A stretch of 64,000 nucleotides of DNA from Rhodocyclaceae bacterium (GTDB taxonomy: Bacteria; Pseudomonadota; Gammaproteobacteria; Burkholderiales; Rhodocyclaceae): positions 30,736-94,735 of the forward strand of contig JAVBXY010000010.1 of assembly GCA_030824275.1 (NCBI GenBank). The letters are read 5' to 3'. Of this stretch, positions 8,801 to 16,975 are shown piece by piece. The notes below the pieces were generated by a model. It did no database searches, had not been told where the DNA came from, and worked only from the letters and a program-made list of their open reading frames with translations. Positions within the stretch are counted from its first letter, which is position 1; each line of letters begins with the position of its first letter. The translations under genes were made by a program, and so were the position numbers.

Positions 8801-10600
8801 GCCTGTCCCCGTTCCGGTCAGTGACCGCCCGGCACCTCCCCGGAAGCCCTTGCCGCTGACATCCACGGTGACGCTGTTGAGATTCAGCGCGCCCGTGACA
8901 TCGAAAGCCAGTACGCCGCCGACACTGCCATTCCAGGCCAGGGCGGTTGGCGCAGTGCTCAGGGTGTAGCTGGCCAGCACCGGCACGCGGATCACCTGAT
9001 AGGTCTTCTGGCCGGCAGCGGCGGTGGCTGCGGCACTGGTATAGCTGTTAGCCAGTGCACTGGTGAAGGTGACCACGCCAGCACTGAAGGACTGCACCAC
9101 CTTGTATTCATAGAGGCCGGAATTGCCGAGGGTGGTGGCGCCGTAGGCGTTGGTGTTGGTGGCGTCAATCGTCGCGTCCTGCATCTGGATGATCAGCACC
9201 AAATCATTGGCCGCCAGCGGGGTGGCATTGCCGGTCGACGTGCCGAGTGTGATGGCAGTGGCGCCCGCCGCCACCGTTCCAGCGGCAGCGGGAGGGTAGT
9301 AGGTGTTGACGACACCGGTCAGCGCCGTTGTACAAACGGCCGGCCCGTTCACCGTGTAGACCTGGCCGGTGAAGTTGCCATTGCCGCTGCCCACGCCGCC
9401 CAGTTTTGCATTGCCGGCATTGACAATACTATCGTCGTCCACCAGATTCAGCCCGAGAGTGCCGGAACCGCTGCCGGTGTTGGCGGCGACGGTCCAGGTG
9501 GTGCCGTTTCCGGTAACGGACAAGATCGTGGCGCCGGAAACACTTCCCGCCTGGACCAGCGCGAAGTCGGTGGTATTGACGCCGGTGACACTGTCGCTGA
9601 AGGTGACCGTCCAGGAAACGCTAACTCCAGGGGACGTCGGGTCGGCGCTGGCGCGATTGATGGAGCTGACCATGGGGCCGCAGGGAGACGAGCCCAGAAT
9701 GGTGAAACCGCTGACCTTGGCGCACACCGGATGACCGATGTTGTAGTAGGTATTGGCCGATGGCGTCAGGGGGGTCACATCAGCGGTGTAAGTAACGGTG
9801 TTCCCCGTGGCGGACGCGTTGAGGGTTCCGCGCCATGTGTTGGTCGGAGTTTGCGACAGGGTCAGTGACGAATTGGCACCCTGGGTCCAGACGGCGGTAC
9901 TGTTGTTGCCGTCGCTGTCCAGGTATTGGACGGTGACCGAACCATTGTTGGTGAGGGTGGCATTTTGTTCGATGCGGATGTAGGCATTCGGCGCATTGAT
10001 GGTGCCGTTGATCGTCGCGCTGGAGTTCTCGTAGACACGGAGAATACGGTCGCCAGCGGTCATGCCTGTGCCATCAATGGTGCCATTGAGCGTGAACGTG
10101 CCGGGATTGTCGCGCCCGACCCTCAATTGAGCGCCATTGGTGAAACTCATCGTCGAGCCTGCGGGTATCGATATGCCACTGGCGTCAGCTTGGACGTCGG
10201 TTTCGTTGAATGCTCCAGTACCCGAGAGGGTGCTATTGGTGCCGCGCATGATTAAGGCACCGCCGTTGGTACCGAATGTTCCGTTGTTGATGACATTGCC
10301 GTTTACGGTCAGATTTTGGCCGTCGTCGTTGAGTGTGGCGCCTGCATTGATGGTCAGCGCGGCGACCGTCCGGTCATTGTTGTTCAGTGAGACAGTCCAT
10401 GGCGCGACGAGTACGACGGTATCGGTGTTTGCCGGGATGGTTCCCGCCCCCGCCCCCGAGCATGTCCAGGTTGTGGCTGAGTTCCAGTTCCCGGTGGCCT
10501 TGCTGGTACAGGTTGCGGCAAGGCTAATGGCCGGCGCCAGCAGCATCCACGCCACGAGTAGTGCTCTGGACAAGACATGGGGTTGGCGTGAGCGGGTCAT
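5885..10600 (-). CDS. MshQ-like giant surface protein with glycine-rich segment (DUF6701)
   Basis: A protein of 1571 residues with a signal peptide (LLVAWMLLAPAISLA). The N-terminal part (30-300) is rich in N/T/G and resembles parallel beta-helix polymorphic repeats. A bacterial Ig-like segment follows (VSWTVTFSDSVTGV). Residues about 630-825 form an extreme glycine-rich stretch with runs of five to seven glycines. The C-terminal MshQ/DUF6701 module begins LHHYELSVPAES and ends in RERY, nearly identical to the adjacent paralogue. It follows mshP, which is the normal position of mshQ. It lacks the lectin-like domain of its neighbour, so the pair may present different binding modules on the same anchor. 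Family role in MSHA assembly is not well defined. Confidence 0.75.
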   Translation of the reverse strand: MTRSRQPHVLSRALLVAWMLLAPAISLAATCTSKATGNWNSATTWTCSGAGAGTIPANTDTVVLVAPWTVSLNNNDRTVAALTINAGATLNDDGQNLTVNGNVINNGTFGTNGGALIMRGTNSTLSGTGAFNETDVQADASGISIPAGSTMSFTNGAQLRVGRDNPGTFTLNGTIDGTGMTAGDRILRVYENSSATINGTINAPNAYIRIEQNATLTNNGSVTVQYLDSDGNNSTAVWTQGANSSLTLSQTPTNTWRGTLNASATGNTVTYTADVTPLTPSANTYYNIGHPVCAKVSGFTILGSSPCGPMVSSINRASADPTSPGVSVSWTVTFSDSVTGVNTTDFALVQAGSVSGATILSVTGNGTTWTVAANTGSGSGTLGLNLVDDDSIVNAGNAKLGGVGSGNGNFTGQVYTVNGPAVCTTALTGVVNTYYPPAAAGTVAAGATAITLGTSTGNATPLAANDLVLIIQMQDATIDATNTNAYGATTLGNSGLYEYKVVQSFSAGVVTFTSALANSYTSAAATAAAGQKTYQVIRVPVLASYTLSTAPTALAWNGSVGGVLAFDVTGALNLNSVTVDVSGKGFRGGAGRSLTGTGTGTSADYRTLATNRANGSKGEGSAGTPRYVNNAGALLDTTVEGYPNGSYGKGAPANAGGGGTDDDGVNNDENTGGGGGANGGAGGMGGYGWSAPASPGRGIGGATVTSSASRLVLGGGGGAASTNNGTGSPGSGFASSGAAGGGLIMVRAGSLIGTGTFNASGSAANNTVTYDGGGGGGAGGTVMVYAGSGLSGLSVTANGGTGGTNTGGGFGPHGPGGGGGGGYVLTTAALAGCTVSGGNNGTTEGSVAYGATAGSPGTCATGLVTANMPGSALGSGPACGATLHHYELSVPAESITCLGSTVTVTACADSSSPCTNKSTTLANQTATLATNAGTLASTTATFDANGEYSTTLSYPAAANDAVATISLSGESTTAANSRQCCQSGTCTVANSCATTFKTAGFIVAAAADGVAATVAAQTAGVGSTTYYLRAIKTDSTTKACEAALTGTTSINVAHQCDNPTTCASSDLMSVNGGSATTVARNDSASVSSYTAVNMTFDANGNAPFTFNYADVGLTQLHFSKVAGSATLIGSSTSFVVKPYGFLVSATCADGTVNTASQSSPGTGDAKFCRAGQNFAATVTAITQTGTTAPNYGRETIAETVALSWARHLPASGSDGTLPSGTPTYASNGAFGPHTVTGGWSEVGILQATAAIGDGNYLGAGNASSIAYLGRFYPDHFDVALTPQCGGFVYSGQPSPAIPGQPFTVTATAKSTADVTTSNYNTTGGFSKAIDLTLTAGGSGTGKLYVDATAGGNSAIPAANFAAGVGTVAFDAASGKISYVFDTFPTVATDITVHGADADTGTPIGTDVTDGTTNARSGRLHLLNAYGSELLPIHVPVQAEYFAGSGRWTLNTSDTCTAIPVGSVALGNRSPASLGSSPSAIQARAGSPGIWDIILTKPANAGSLDITLNLANSTAAANACLSAWTNGPSASANAGLGYLASNWCGGTYSKLPSARVRFGTPKAPFIYLRERY

Positions 10601-10629
10601 TCCATGTATTCCTTGAATAAGTTTCAGGC

Positions 10630-10656
10630 AAAAGTCGGCGCTGGCGATACGGCGAT
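10630..10656 (+). repeat. Dispersed 25-27 bp repeat, copy 3 (GATAC subtype)
   Basis: AAAAGTCGGCGCTGGCG then ATACGGCGAT, which I take as the reference sequence of the family. It lies in the 75-base gap between mshP and the downstream MshQ-like gene. Confidence 0.9.
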
Positions 10657-10675
10657 CTTGGCGCGGGCAATGCGG

Positions 10676-11107
10676 TCAGAAGGTGACGGTCAGTCGCCGC
10701 TCGATGTAGTTCGCCCCCGGCGCAGTGGTGTTGGGACAGGCGCCGCCACTGGGCTGATTGCAGGCGGTGGAAATGATGGCGTAGGTGGTCGGGCCGCCGC
10801 TGCCGCCCGGTGTGTCCTGGCAACTGACGGTGATGGTCAGGTCGCTAAGGGTTGGTGCAGTGGCGATGAACGAGGAGGGAGTGCTGCTGCCAGGGCAGGA
10901 GCTGTCACGCAATTGCCGGTACAGGCCCCAGTCAATGCCTGCTCTTGCCGCCTGATAGGCACGAACGCCCTGGACGTCGAGGGCCGAGCCGATGTGCTGG
11001 CTGGTGGAGACGCTGAGGATGAAGGCGCCGAGGGCGGCGAGGACGACGAGGATGAAAATCGCCGAGACGATGGCGAAGCCGTGGGCAGGGAGGCGTCGTA
11101 TGGTCAT
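10676..11107 (-). CDS. mshP: MSHA biogenesis protein MshP
   Basis: A 143-residue membrane-anchored prepilin-like protein. The N-terminus HGFAIVSAIFILVVLAALGAF is the PilX/MshP type of helix, which lacks the usual glutamate at +5 and continues with ARAGIDWGLY, a hallmark of this family. It overlaps the end of mshO by four bases (ATGA-type), so translation is coupled. Gene order mshC-D-O-P-Q matches the MSHA locus known from Vibrio and many betaproteobacteria. It probably acts as a minor pilin in MSHA pilus assembly. Confidence 0.85.
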   Translation of the reverse strand: MTIRRLPAHGFAIVSAIFILVVLAALGAFILSVSTSQHIGSALDVQGVRAYQAARAGIDWGLYRQLRDSSCPGSSTPSSFIATAPTLSDLTITVSCQDTPGGSGGPTTYAIISTACNQPSGGACPNTTAPGANYIERRLTVTF

Positions 11108-11961
11108 GGCGCGTTATCCACGTGGATCTGCTGGAACAGGGTGGCGGATTCGCCGCCGGAACTCAGCGTCAGGGCGATGTACAGCAGGCCGTTGCGGCCG
11201 GTGGCATTGGCGGCATATTCGACGTTGCACGTGGCGCCGGCAGCGAGGATCGCCGAACTGCCGCCGGCCGGCGGGGTGGCTTGACTGGTGTTGAAGCCGT
11301 AGTTCCAGTAGCGGGTCAGGTTGCCGGCGGTGCCGCTGGGGCAGGCGAAAGTGACGGCCCGCGTGCCGTCGGGCACCACCTGGAAGCGGGAACTGGGCGA
11401 AGGCAGCGGCGGTGATTGGGCGGCGAAGGGGTTGCTGCTCAGGGTGATGGTGTTGCCTGAGATCGAACTGATCTGCGCCCGGTTGCAGGCACCGGAACAA
11501 TCGTAGCCGTTCGCCGGTTCGTAGCCGGGACCGAGGTTGTACACCACGACCCAGTCGTTCGCGGCGATGGCCGGGTTGGCCGGCATGGTGCCGAGCACGT
11601 CGAAGCTGGTGTCGGCGGCCGAACTGAAGCTGAGGAAGTCGCCGCCGGTGGAACCGTCGGCGGGGTCGCGGTAGCGGCCGCCAGCACTGGTGATGATGAA
11701 TTCGATGTAGTGCGCACCGCCGCTGCTGGTGACGCGCAGGCTGTTGGGCAGGGCGAGGTGGATGTCGCGGGTCAGGCGGCGCAGGGCGACATCGGCGGCA
11801 TCCGTTAGCTCGGCGCGGCGCACCGCATCCACATAGCCTTCCACCGGCTTGTTGATGAAAACGGCGACGATGGCGGCGAGAATGCCGGTAATGACCATCA
11901 CCATAACCGCTTCGATCAGGGTGAAGCCAGCGCTGCGACGGATGGTGGTCTGGAGTCTCAT
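11104..11961 (-). CDS. mshO: MSHA minor prepilin MshO
   Basis: A 285-residue prepilin. The leader RRSAGFTLIEAVMVMVITGILA has E at +5, followed by the MshO signatures INKPVEGYVDAVRRAELTD and ALRRLTRDIHLALPNSLRV. It is a large minor pilin of the GspJ/PilW class. ATG 11961 overlaps the mshD stop (ATGA), which sets the start; the frame stays open far upstream but would run through mshD. One of four consecutive coupled prepilin genes. Confidence 0.9.
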   Translation of the reverse strand: MRLQTTIRRSAGFTLIEAVMVMVITGILAAIVAVFINKPVEGYVDAVRRAELTDAADVALRRLTRDIHLALPNSLRVTSSGGAHYIEFIITSAGGRYRDPADGSTGGDFLSFSSAADTSFDVLGTMPANPAIAANDWVVVYNLGPGYEPANGYDCSGACNRAQISSISGNTITLSSNPFAAQSPPLPSPSSRFQVVPDGTRAVTFACPSGTAGNLTRYWNYGFNTSQATPPAGGSSAILAAGATCNVEYAANATGRNGLLYIALTLSSGGESATLFQQIHVDNAP

Positions 11962-12536
11962 GGCAGCGTGTTGGGCGAATAGCGGGTGCGGTAGCCTTCG
12001 AGCACGATGCTCTCGCCGGAGGTGTGGCTGACGGTGACGGAGATGCGCAGGGAGTCGGCAGCGGCGATGCCGTTGAGTGCATCTTGAGTGACGGCAACCG
12101 CTGCGCTGTAACCCGTCGGCATGGCGGTTCCGGAAACACTGGTGGCAGCGGCAAGGCCGCTGTAGTCGCTGACGTTGTCGAAGGGAGAGGTGGCGCTGCT
12201 GCGGCTGTCTGCGTTGCCCGACACGGTTTCGACGCCAAGACCTTCGACGGCATCCCAGCATTTGGTCGCGTCGGTGGCAGTGGCATCCAGTGTTGCGCTG
12301 GTCGCTGTTGCCGCCGAGCGGTCGTCCGGGTCGCACCAGGTGAATGGCTGGGACTGGATCTCTTCGAGCAGGGCCTCGGCGATGGCCAGCATCTGCTTGC
12401 GGATCATCGGGTCGGCGCTCGATTTGGTGGTGACGTTGAGCACCGTGAGCACGCCAGCGAGCGCCACGCCGACGATGACGATGAAGACGATCAGCTCGAT
12501 CAGCGTCAGGCCACGTTGTCGGCGCTCAATGCACAT
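11958..12536 (-). CDS. mshD: MSHA minor prepilin MshD
   Basis: A 192-residue prepilin with leader RRQRGLTLIELIVFIVIVGVAL and the MshD motif PMIRKQMLAIAEALLEEI near residue 45, followed by QPFTWCDPDD. I chose ATG 12536, eleven bases inside the end of mshC, because it gives a leader of normal length; an upstream start would add 17 residues with no prepilin features. The overlap with mshC and the ATGA junction with mshO mark a tightly packed operon. Confidence 0.88.
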   Translation of the reverse strand: MCIERRQRGLTLIELIVFIVIVGVALAGVLTVLNVTTKSSADPMIRKQMLAIAEALLEEIQSQPFTWCDPDDRSAATATSATLDATATDATKCWDAVEGLGVETVSGNADSRSSATSPFDNVSDYSGLAAATSVSGTAMPTGYSAAVAVTQDALNGIAAADSLRISVTVSHTSGESIVLEGYRTRYSPNTLP

Positions 12537-13023
12537 AGCCGGTTTCCGCTTCGACGGTGATGGTGCCTGCGCCGCCCGAGACTGCAAAAACTAAAGAGTT
12601 GGCATTGTCGGGCCGACCAAGGGCGTCGAAGATGACGGTTGCCGCCGCAGGCGCAAGGGTGACACCGGCGGGTGCGACAAAGGTGTTCGTGCTGGAGCCT
12701 GGCAGGTTGAGTGCAGACCAGTTGGAGGCGCCATCGCCTTCTGGTGTCTGCTGTTGAACGGCGACGGTAAGGCCACTGCCAGCAATGCTTACCCGCACCT
12801 GTCGCCGCATCGCCACCGCCGACTTTCTGGCGAACTCCAATGTAGCCTTGACCTTGTCGCGATAGCCGATTTCGTCGAAACCTTTCAGCAGGTCAAAGCG
12901 TGGCAGCACCACGACGGCAAGAATGCCGACCACGATCATGGTGACGATCAGTTCGACCAGAGTGAAACCGGCCAGATGGCGATGGTTGCGTAACGCAAGT
13001 CCCGGATGTATCTGCGAATTCAT
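12526..13023 (-). CDS. mshC: MSHA minor prepilin MshC
   Basis: A 165-residue GspH-like prepilin. The leader ends HLAGFTLVELIVTMIVVGILA, followed by PRFDLLKGFDEIGYRDKV and LEFARKSAVAMRRQV, both usual in MshC. It is the first gene of the minus-strand block; the 118 bases between its start and the tRNA gene on the other side would hold the operon promoter, but I see no convincing box there. The DNA at 12803-12827 resembles the dispersed repeat by chance (see rejected items). Confidence 0.85.
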   Translation of the reverse strand: MNSQIHPGLALRNHRHLAGFTLVELIVTMIVVGILAVVVLPRFDLLKGFDEIGYRDKVKATLEFARKSAVAMRRQVRVSIAGSGLTVAVQQQTPEGDGASNWSALNLPGSSTNTFVAPAGVTLAPAAATVIFDALGRPDNANSLVFAVSGGAGTITVEAETGYVH

Positions 13024-13141
13024 CCGGCCAGTCTAACAACTGCCCGCAAATACCAGCAAGGCATGAATGCTCTCAATCCGATGATCGGCCGGATTGCCAC
13101 GTCCAGCGGTGCGCAGGTATAATCCGGCCCCTTGTTGCAAC

Positions 13142-13217
<76 letters not shown>

Positions 13218-13274
13218 ATCTCAGGGCCTGCCCCCACTTCGGTCGGCAGGCCCTGTCTCATTCGGGAGCGTGCA

Positions 13275-14054
13275 ATGCAGGTCAAGGACAGCGTATTCAT
13301 CGTCACTGGCGGGGCTTCGGGCCTGGGTGCCGGGACCGGGCGGATGCTGGCGGCGCAGGGGGCGAAGGTGCTTCTCGCCGACCTCAACGAAGCGGCAGGC
13401 CAGGCGCTGGCGGCGGAGCTGGGTAACGAGTTTGGCAACTGCGTCCGTTTTGTCGTCACCAACGTGGCGGATGAAAACAGCGCCAAAGCCTGCATCGCGG
13501 CGGCAGTCGATACCTTCGGCGGCCTCAACGGCCTCGTCAATTGCGCCGGCATCGCGCCGGCCGAGAAGGTGCTGGGCAAGAATGGTCCGCATTCCTTCGA
13601 TGTTTTTTCCCGCGTCATCAACGTCAATCTGGTCGGCACCTTCAACATGATCCGCCTGGCCGCCGAGGCCATGAGCAAGGGTGATCCCAATGCCGCCGGT
13701 GAGCGGGGCGTGATCGTGAATACGGCCTCCGTGGCCGCCTACGACGGCCAGATCGGGCAGGCCGCCTATGCGGCGTCGAAGGGCGGCGTGGTCAGCATGA
13801 CCCTGCCCATCGCCCGCGAACTGGCCCGCTTCGGCATTCGCGTGATGACCATCGCGCCGGGCATTTTCGAGACGCCGATGCTGCTGGGCATGCCGCAGGA
13901 AGTGCAGGATGCGCTGGGCAAGATGGTGCCCTTCCCCTCGCGCCTGGGCAAGCCGGTCGAGTACGCAAATCTGGTGCGTCACATCGTCGAGAACGAGATG
14001 CTCAACGGCGAAGTGATCCGCCTCGACGGCGCGATCCGCATGCAGCCGAAGTAG
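13275..14054 (+). CDS. SDR dehydrogenase, 3-hydroxyacyl-CoA dehydrogenase type II (HSD10-like)
   Basis: A 259-residue short-chain dehydrogenase. It has the nucleotide motif [11 protein letters not shown] at the N-terminus, [11 protein letters not shown], and the active-site serine and Y-x3-K ([14 protein letters not shown], then YAASK). The long insert [21 protein letters not shown] and the ending [15 protein letters not shown] are characteristic of the type II 3-hydroxyacyl-CoA dehydrogenase group, which oxidises 3-hydroxyacyl-CoA or 3-hydroxy-2-methylbutyryl-CoA with NAD. GGGAG precedes the ATG. Its TAG stop shares the G with the GTG start of ccoI (TAGTG), so the two genes are translationally coupled despite unrelated roles. 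Confidence 0.88.
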   Translation: MQVKDSVFIVTGGASGLGAGTGRMLAAQGAKVLLADLNEAAGQALAAELGNEFGNCVRFVVTNVADENSAKACIAAAVDTFGGLNGLVNCAGIAPAEKVLGKNGPHSFDVFSRVINVNLVGTFNMIRLAAEAMSKGDPNAAGERGVIVNTASVAAYDGQIGQAAYAASKGGVVSMTLPIARELARFGIRVMTIAPGIFETPMLLGMPQEVQDALGKMVPFPSRLGKPVEYANLVRHIVENEMLNGEVIRLDGAIRMQPK

Positions 14055-16486
14055 TGACAGCGGACAGCGACCACTCCTGCTATCACTGTGGCCTGCCGGT
14101 TCCGGCGGGCACTGATTTTCCTGTCCTGATTGATGAGCAGCCGCGCGAGATGTGTTGCGCCGGCTGCCAGGCCGTGGCCCAGGCCATCGTTGCCAACGGT
14201 CTCGGCGATTACTATCGGCACCGCGACGCGATGCCGGAAAGCCAGCGCGAGGCCTTGCCGACAGCGCTGGATGAACTGGGCCTGTTCGATCACCCCGACG
14301 TGCAGAAGAGCTTCGTGCAGCCGGTGGGCGAGCATGAGCAGGAAGCGGCGCTGATCCTCGAAGGCATCACCTGTGCCGCCTGCGTCTGGCTCAACGAAGT
14401 CCATGTGCGCAAGCAGCCGGGCGTCACCGCCGTCGATATCAATTACGCCACGCGCCGCGCCCGCGTGCGTTGGGATGCGCGGGTGACCCGGCTGTCGGCC
14501 ATTCTCGAAGCCATCGCCGCCATCGGCTATCGTGCCCATCCCTATGACATCGCCCGTTCCGAGGCGCTGGCGCAGAAGGAGCGCAAGGTCGCGCTGTGGC
14601 GGCTCTTCGTCGCCGCCTTCGGCATGATGCAGGTGATGATGTACGCCATCCCGGTGTATCTGGCCGATGGCGACATGACGCTGGACATTGAGCAGTTGCT
14701 GCGCTGGGCCAGCATGGTGTTGACCCTGCCGGTCATTCTGTATTCCTCAGCGCCGTTCTTTCGCAGCGCCTGGCGCGACATCAGTCTGCGGCGGGTCGGC
14801 ATGGATGTGCCGGTGGCCCTTGGCGTCGGTGCCGCGTTTGGTGCCAGCGTGTGGGCGACGCTCACCGCCAGCGGCGAGGTGTATTTCGATTCGGTGACCA
14901 TGTTCGTCGCCTTTCTGCTCGGTGGCCGCTATCTGGAAATGCTGGCGCGGCAGAAAGCGGCGCGCAGCGTCGAGACTTTGGCTCGGGCCATTCCGGCCTT
15001 TGCCACGCGCTTTACCGCCTGGCCGGATAGCGCCAGCGAGCGGGTGGCGGTGGCCGAGCTGCGTGCCGGCGACGCGGTGCAGATCAAGCCCGGCGAGACC
15101 GTGCCGGCCGACGGTACGGTGCTGGATGGCGTCAGCGCTATCGATGAATCCCTGCTCACCGGCGAGAGCCGGCCGGTGGCGAAGCATGCGGGGGATGTGT
15201 TGACCGGGGGCAGTGTTAACGTCGAAAGCCCATTGGTGATGCGTGTCGAGCGGGTTGGCGAAGCAACGCGCCTGGCCGCGATCCAGCGCCTGATGGAACG
15301 GGCGGCGGCGGAGAAACCGCATCTGGTGAAGATGGCAGACCGCATTGCCGGGCGCTTCATCATCGGCCTGCTATTGCTGGCCGTGGCAACGGCGATGGCC
15401 TGGTGGTGGATCGATCCGTCACGGGCCTTGTGGGTCTTCGTCACGGTTCTGGTGGTGAGTTGTCCCTGCGCCTTGTCGTTGGCCACGCCGGCGGCGCTGA
15501 CGGTGGCGACCGGAGCATTGGCGCGGCGCGGTGTGCTGGTCACGCGCGGCCATGCCATCGAGGCACTCGCACGGGCGGATCATTTCGTTTTCGACAAGAC
15601 CGGCACGCTGACCCATGGCCATCCGGTGCTGGAGGAAGTCATTACCGTACGCGGCGATGAGGCGCAGGCCCGTCGCCTCGCAGCTGCGCTGGAACAGGGG
15701 TCTGAACATCCCGTGGCGAGGGCCTTGCGGGCTGGTGTCGCCGCCGATGGCGTCCTCGTCAGCGATCAGCGGGCCACGACCGGGGCCGGTATCGTTGGGG
15801 TGATCGAGGGCGTCATCTGGCGCCTGGGGCGGCCGACCTTTGTGGCGGAGATGCATGGCCAGCCAATTCCCGAGAGCATTCAGAAAATAGTCGGCGCTGG
15901 CGATACGGTGATCGCATTGGGCAGCGTCGATGGTTGGCAGGCATTCTTCCGCCTGACCGATACCTTGCGGCCCGAGGCGGCCGCCATGGCGGCACGTTTG
16001 AGGGCAGCGGGAATCGGTCTGTCGATATTCAGCGGCGATTCCCCTGCCGCAGCGCGCCGGATCGGTGACGCTCTCGGTATCCTGGATATTCGTGGCGGAC
16101 TTACTCCCGAGGACAAGCATGCCGCGCTGAAAACCTTGCAAGCGGAGGGGCGGACAGTGGCCATGGTCGGTGACGGCGTCAACGATGCGCCTGTGCTGGC
16201 ACAGGCACAGGTATCCATCGCCATGGGAGGCGGCGCTGACCTGGCGCGGGCCAATGCGGATATTGTGCTGCTGGGAAATGATCTGGCTGCTCTCGATGGT
16301 GGCCTGAGCTTGGCTCGTCGAACTCTGGGCATCGTTCGACAGAACCTGGTCTGGGCTTTCGCCTACAATTTCCTGGCGATCCCGGCCGCCATGACCGGAT
16401 GGGTCACGCCCTGGATGGCCGGAATCGGCATGTCCGCCAGCTCCCTGCTGGTGGTTCTCAATGCCTTGCGTATCGGAAGGGATTGA
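14054..16486 (+). CDS. ccoI: Copper-exporting P1B-ATPase for cbb3 oxidase assembly (CcoI/FixI)
   Basis: An 810-residue heavy-metal P-type ATPase. The N-terminus carries the CcoI-type cysteine segment (CYHCGLPVP, MCCAGCQAV), then one HMA domain with GITCAACVWLN. The membrane metal site is SCPCALSLATP, the phosphorylation site DKTGTLTHG and the hinge GDGVNDAPVL. CcoI-type pumps supply copper for the binuclear centre of cbb3 oxidase rather than general detoxification; ccoS follows directly and ccoNOQP lies downstream. It starts at GTG 14054, overlapping the SDR stop. Unusual: the nucleotide-binding domain contains a dispersed-repeat copy in frame, encoding about residues 611-620 (IVGAGDTVI). Confidence 0.92.
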   Translation: MTADSDHSCYHCGLPVPAGTDFPVLIDEQPREMCCAGCQAVAQAIVANGLGDYYRHRDAMPESQREALPTALDELGLFDHPDVQKSFVQPVGEHEQEAALILEGITCAACVWLNEVHVRKQPGVTAVDINYATRRARVRWDARVTRLSAILEAIAAIGYRAHPYDIARSEALAQKERKVALWRLFVAAFGMMQVMMYAIPVYLADGDMTLDIEQLLRWASMVLTLPVILYSSAPFFRSAWRDISLRRVGMDVPVALGVGAAFGASVWATLTASGEVYFDSVTMFVAFLLGGRYLEMLARQKAARSVETLARAIPAFATRFTAWPDSASERVAVAELRAGDAVQIKPGETVPADGTVLDGVSAIDESLLTGESRPVAKHAGDVLTGGSVNVESPLVMRVERVGEATRLAAIQRLMERAAAEKPHLVKMADRIAGRFIIGLLLLAVATAMAWWWIDPSRALWVFVTVLVVSCPCALSLATPAALTVATGALARRGVLVTRGHAIEALARADHFVFDKTGTLTHGHPVLEEVITVRGDEAQARRLAAALEQGSEHPVARALRAGVAADGVLVSDQRATTGAGIVGVIEGVIWRLGRPTFVAEMHGQPIPESIQKIVGAGDTVIALGSVDGWQAFFRLTDTLRPEAAAMAARLRAAGIGLSIFSGDSPAAARRIGDALGILDIRGGLTPEDKHAALKTLQAEGRTVAMVGDGVNDAPVLAQAQVSIAMGGGADLARANADIVLLGNDLAALDGGLSLARRTLGIVRQNLVWAFAYNFLAIPAAMTGWVTPWMAGIGMSASSLLVVLNALRIGRD
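15884..15912 (+). repeat. Dispersed repeat, copy 4, in frame inside ccoI
   Basis: AAAATAGTCGGCGCTGGCG then ATACGGTGAT: the consensus with a TA insertion near the 5' end and one change in the 3' part. It is read as QKIVGAGDTVIAL within the N-domain of CcoI, in the same frame class (VGAGDTA) as the copy inside copA. The reading frame of the ATPase is intact on both sides. Confidence 0.85.
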
Positions 16487-16487
16487 T

Positions 16488-16700
16488 ATGGAAATACTTT
16501 ATCTGTTGGTCCCGCTTTCCGTGGTGCTGGTCTTCATCATCGCCGTGATCTTCTGGTGGTCCCTGAAGAGTGGGCAGTTCGAGGACATGGAGGGACCCGG
16601 TTATCGCATTCTGATGGACGACGACAAGTCAGGTGCCAATGGGAATCCCGGAAAACCGCCGACAGTTGACCCAGATCAAGGCAAGTCGGCAGGCAAGTAA
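16488..16700 (+). CDS. ccoS: cbb3-type oxidase assembly protein CcoS
   Basis: A 70-residue single-pass membrane protein: MEILYLLVPLSVVLVFIIAV, then FWWSLKSGQFEDMEGPGYRIL and a polar tail. The motif FWWSLKSGQFEDMEGPGYRI is the CcoS signature (shown here without flanks). The start is ATG 16488, two bases after the ccoI stop, with GGAAGGG upstream. CcoS is needed for heme and copper insertion into the catalytic subunit of cbb3 oxidase. The last gene of the SDR-ccoI-ccoS transcript, before a strong terminator. Confidence 0.92.
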   Translation: MEILYLLVPLSVVLVFIIAVIFWWSLKSGQFEDMEGPGYRILMDDDKSGANGNPGKPPTVDPDQGKSAGK

Positions 16701-16768
16701 CCATACTCCACCTCGGGTTTTATGGCGGAGGTTAACGCTTCCGCCCGAAGGCTCTCTGTTGGGGTTGG

Positions 16769-16795
16769 GGGTGCGCGCTGCGCACCCTTTTTTTT
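16769..16795 (+). terminator. Rho-independent terminator after ccoS
   Basis: An 8-base-pair perfect stem, GGGTGCGC against GCGCACCC, with a three-base loop GCT, followed by eight T residues. It separates ccoIS from the ccoN promoter region. Confidence 0.9.
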
Positions 16796-16839
16796 GCGCG
16801 AAAGCTATTGCTACCAAGCTTCGCATTCCCCAACAAATG

Positions 16840-16853
16840 TTGATTTGGGTCAA
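16840..16853 (+). promoter_or_regulatory. Fnr/Anr-type box upstream of ccoN
   Basis: TTGATTTGGGTCAA, matching the Fnr consensus TTGAT-N4-ATCAA at nine of ten positions, centred about 130 bases before the ccoN start. The oxygen-sensing Fnr of this window is a natural candidate regulator of the microaerobic oxidase. The same GTCAA half-site appears in three other boxes of this window. Confidence 0.8.
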
Positions 16854-16975
16854 GTTTGGGGTCGGTCTGGAGTGTATCCTTCGCCCCGAACGTGGTGTCA
16901 CACTGTCTACAAGTTTCAGATAGACAGCGCGATGCACAAATAGTTTCTTTTTTGATCCTGTGAGGTGAATCCGTC

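Noticed and set aside
9638..9656. GTCGGCGCTGGCG core within the second MshQ-like gene
   Set aside because: The A-tract and the 3' ACGGCGA part are both absent, and it encodes a common Ig-like domain phrase (NRASADPTS).
12803..12827. Sequence in mshC differing from the dispersed repeat at about three of 25 bases, read as KSAVAMRRQV
   Set aside because: FimT/MshC-type prepilins commonly have ARxxAIxxRR at this place, so ordinary homology explains the similarity; I do not count it as a copy.
13024..13141. Possible promoter elements for the msh operon
   Set aside because: No convincing -35/-10 pair or sigma-54 site could be picked out by eye in the 118 bases.
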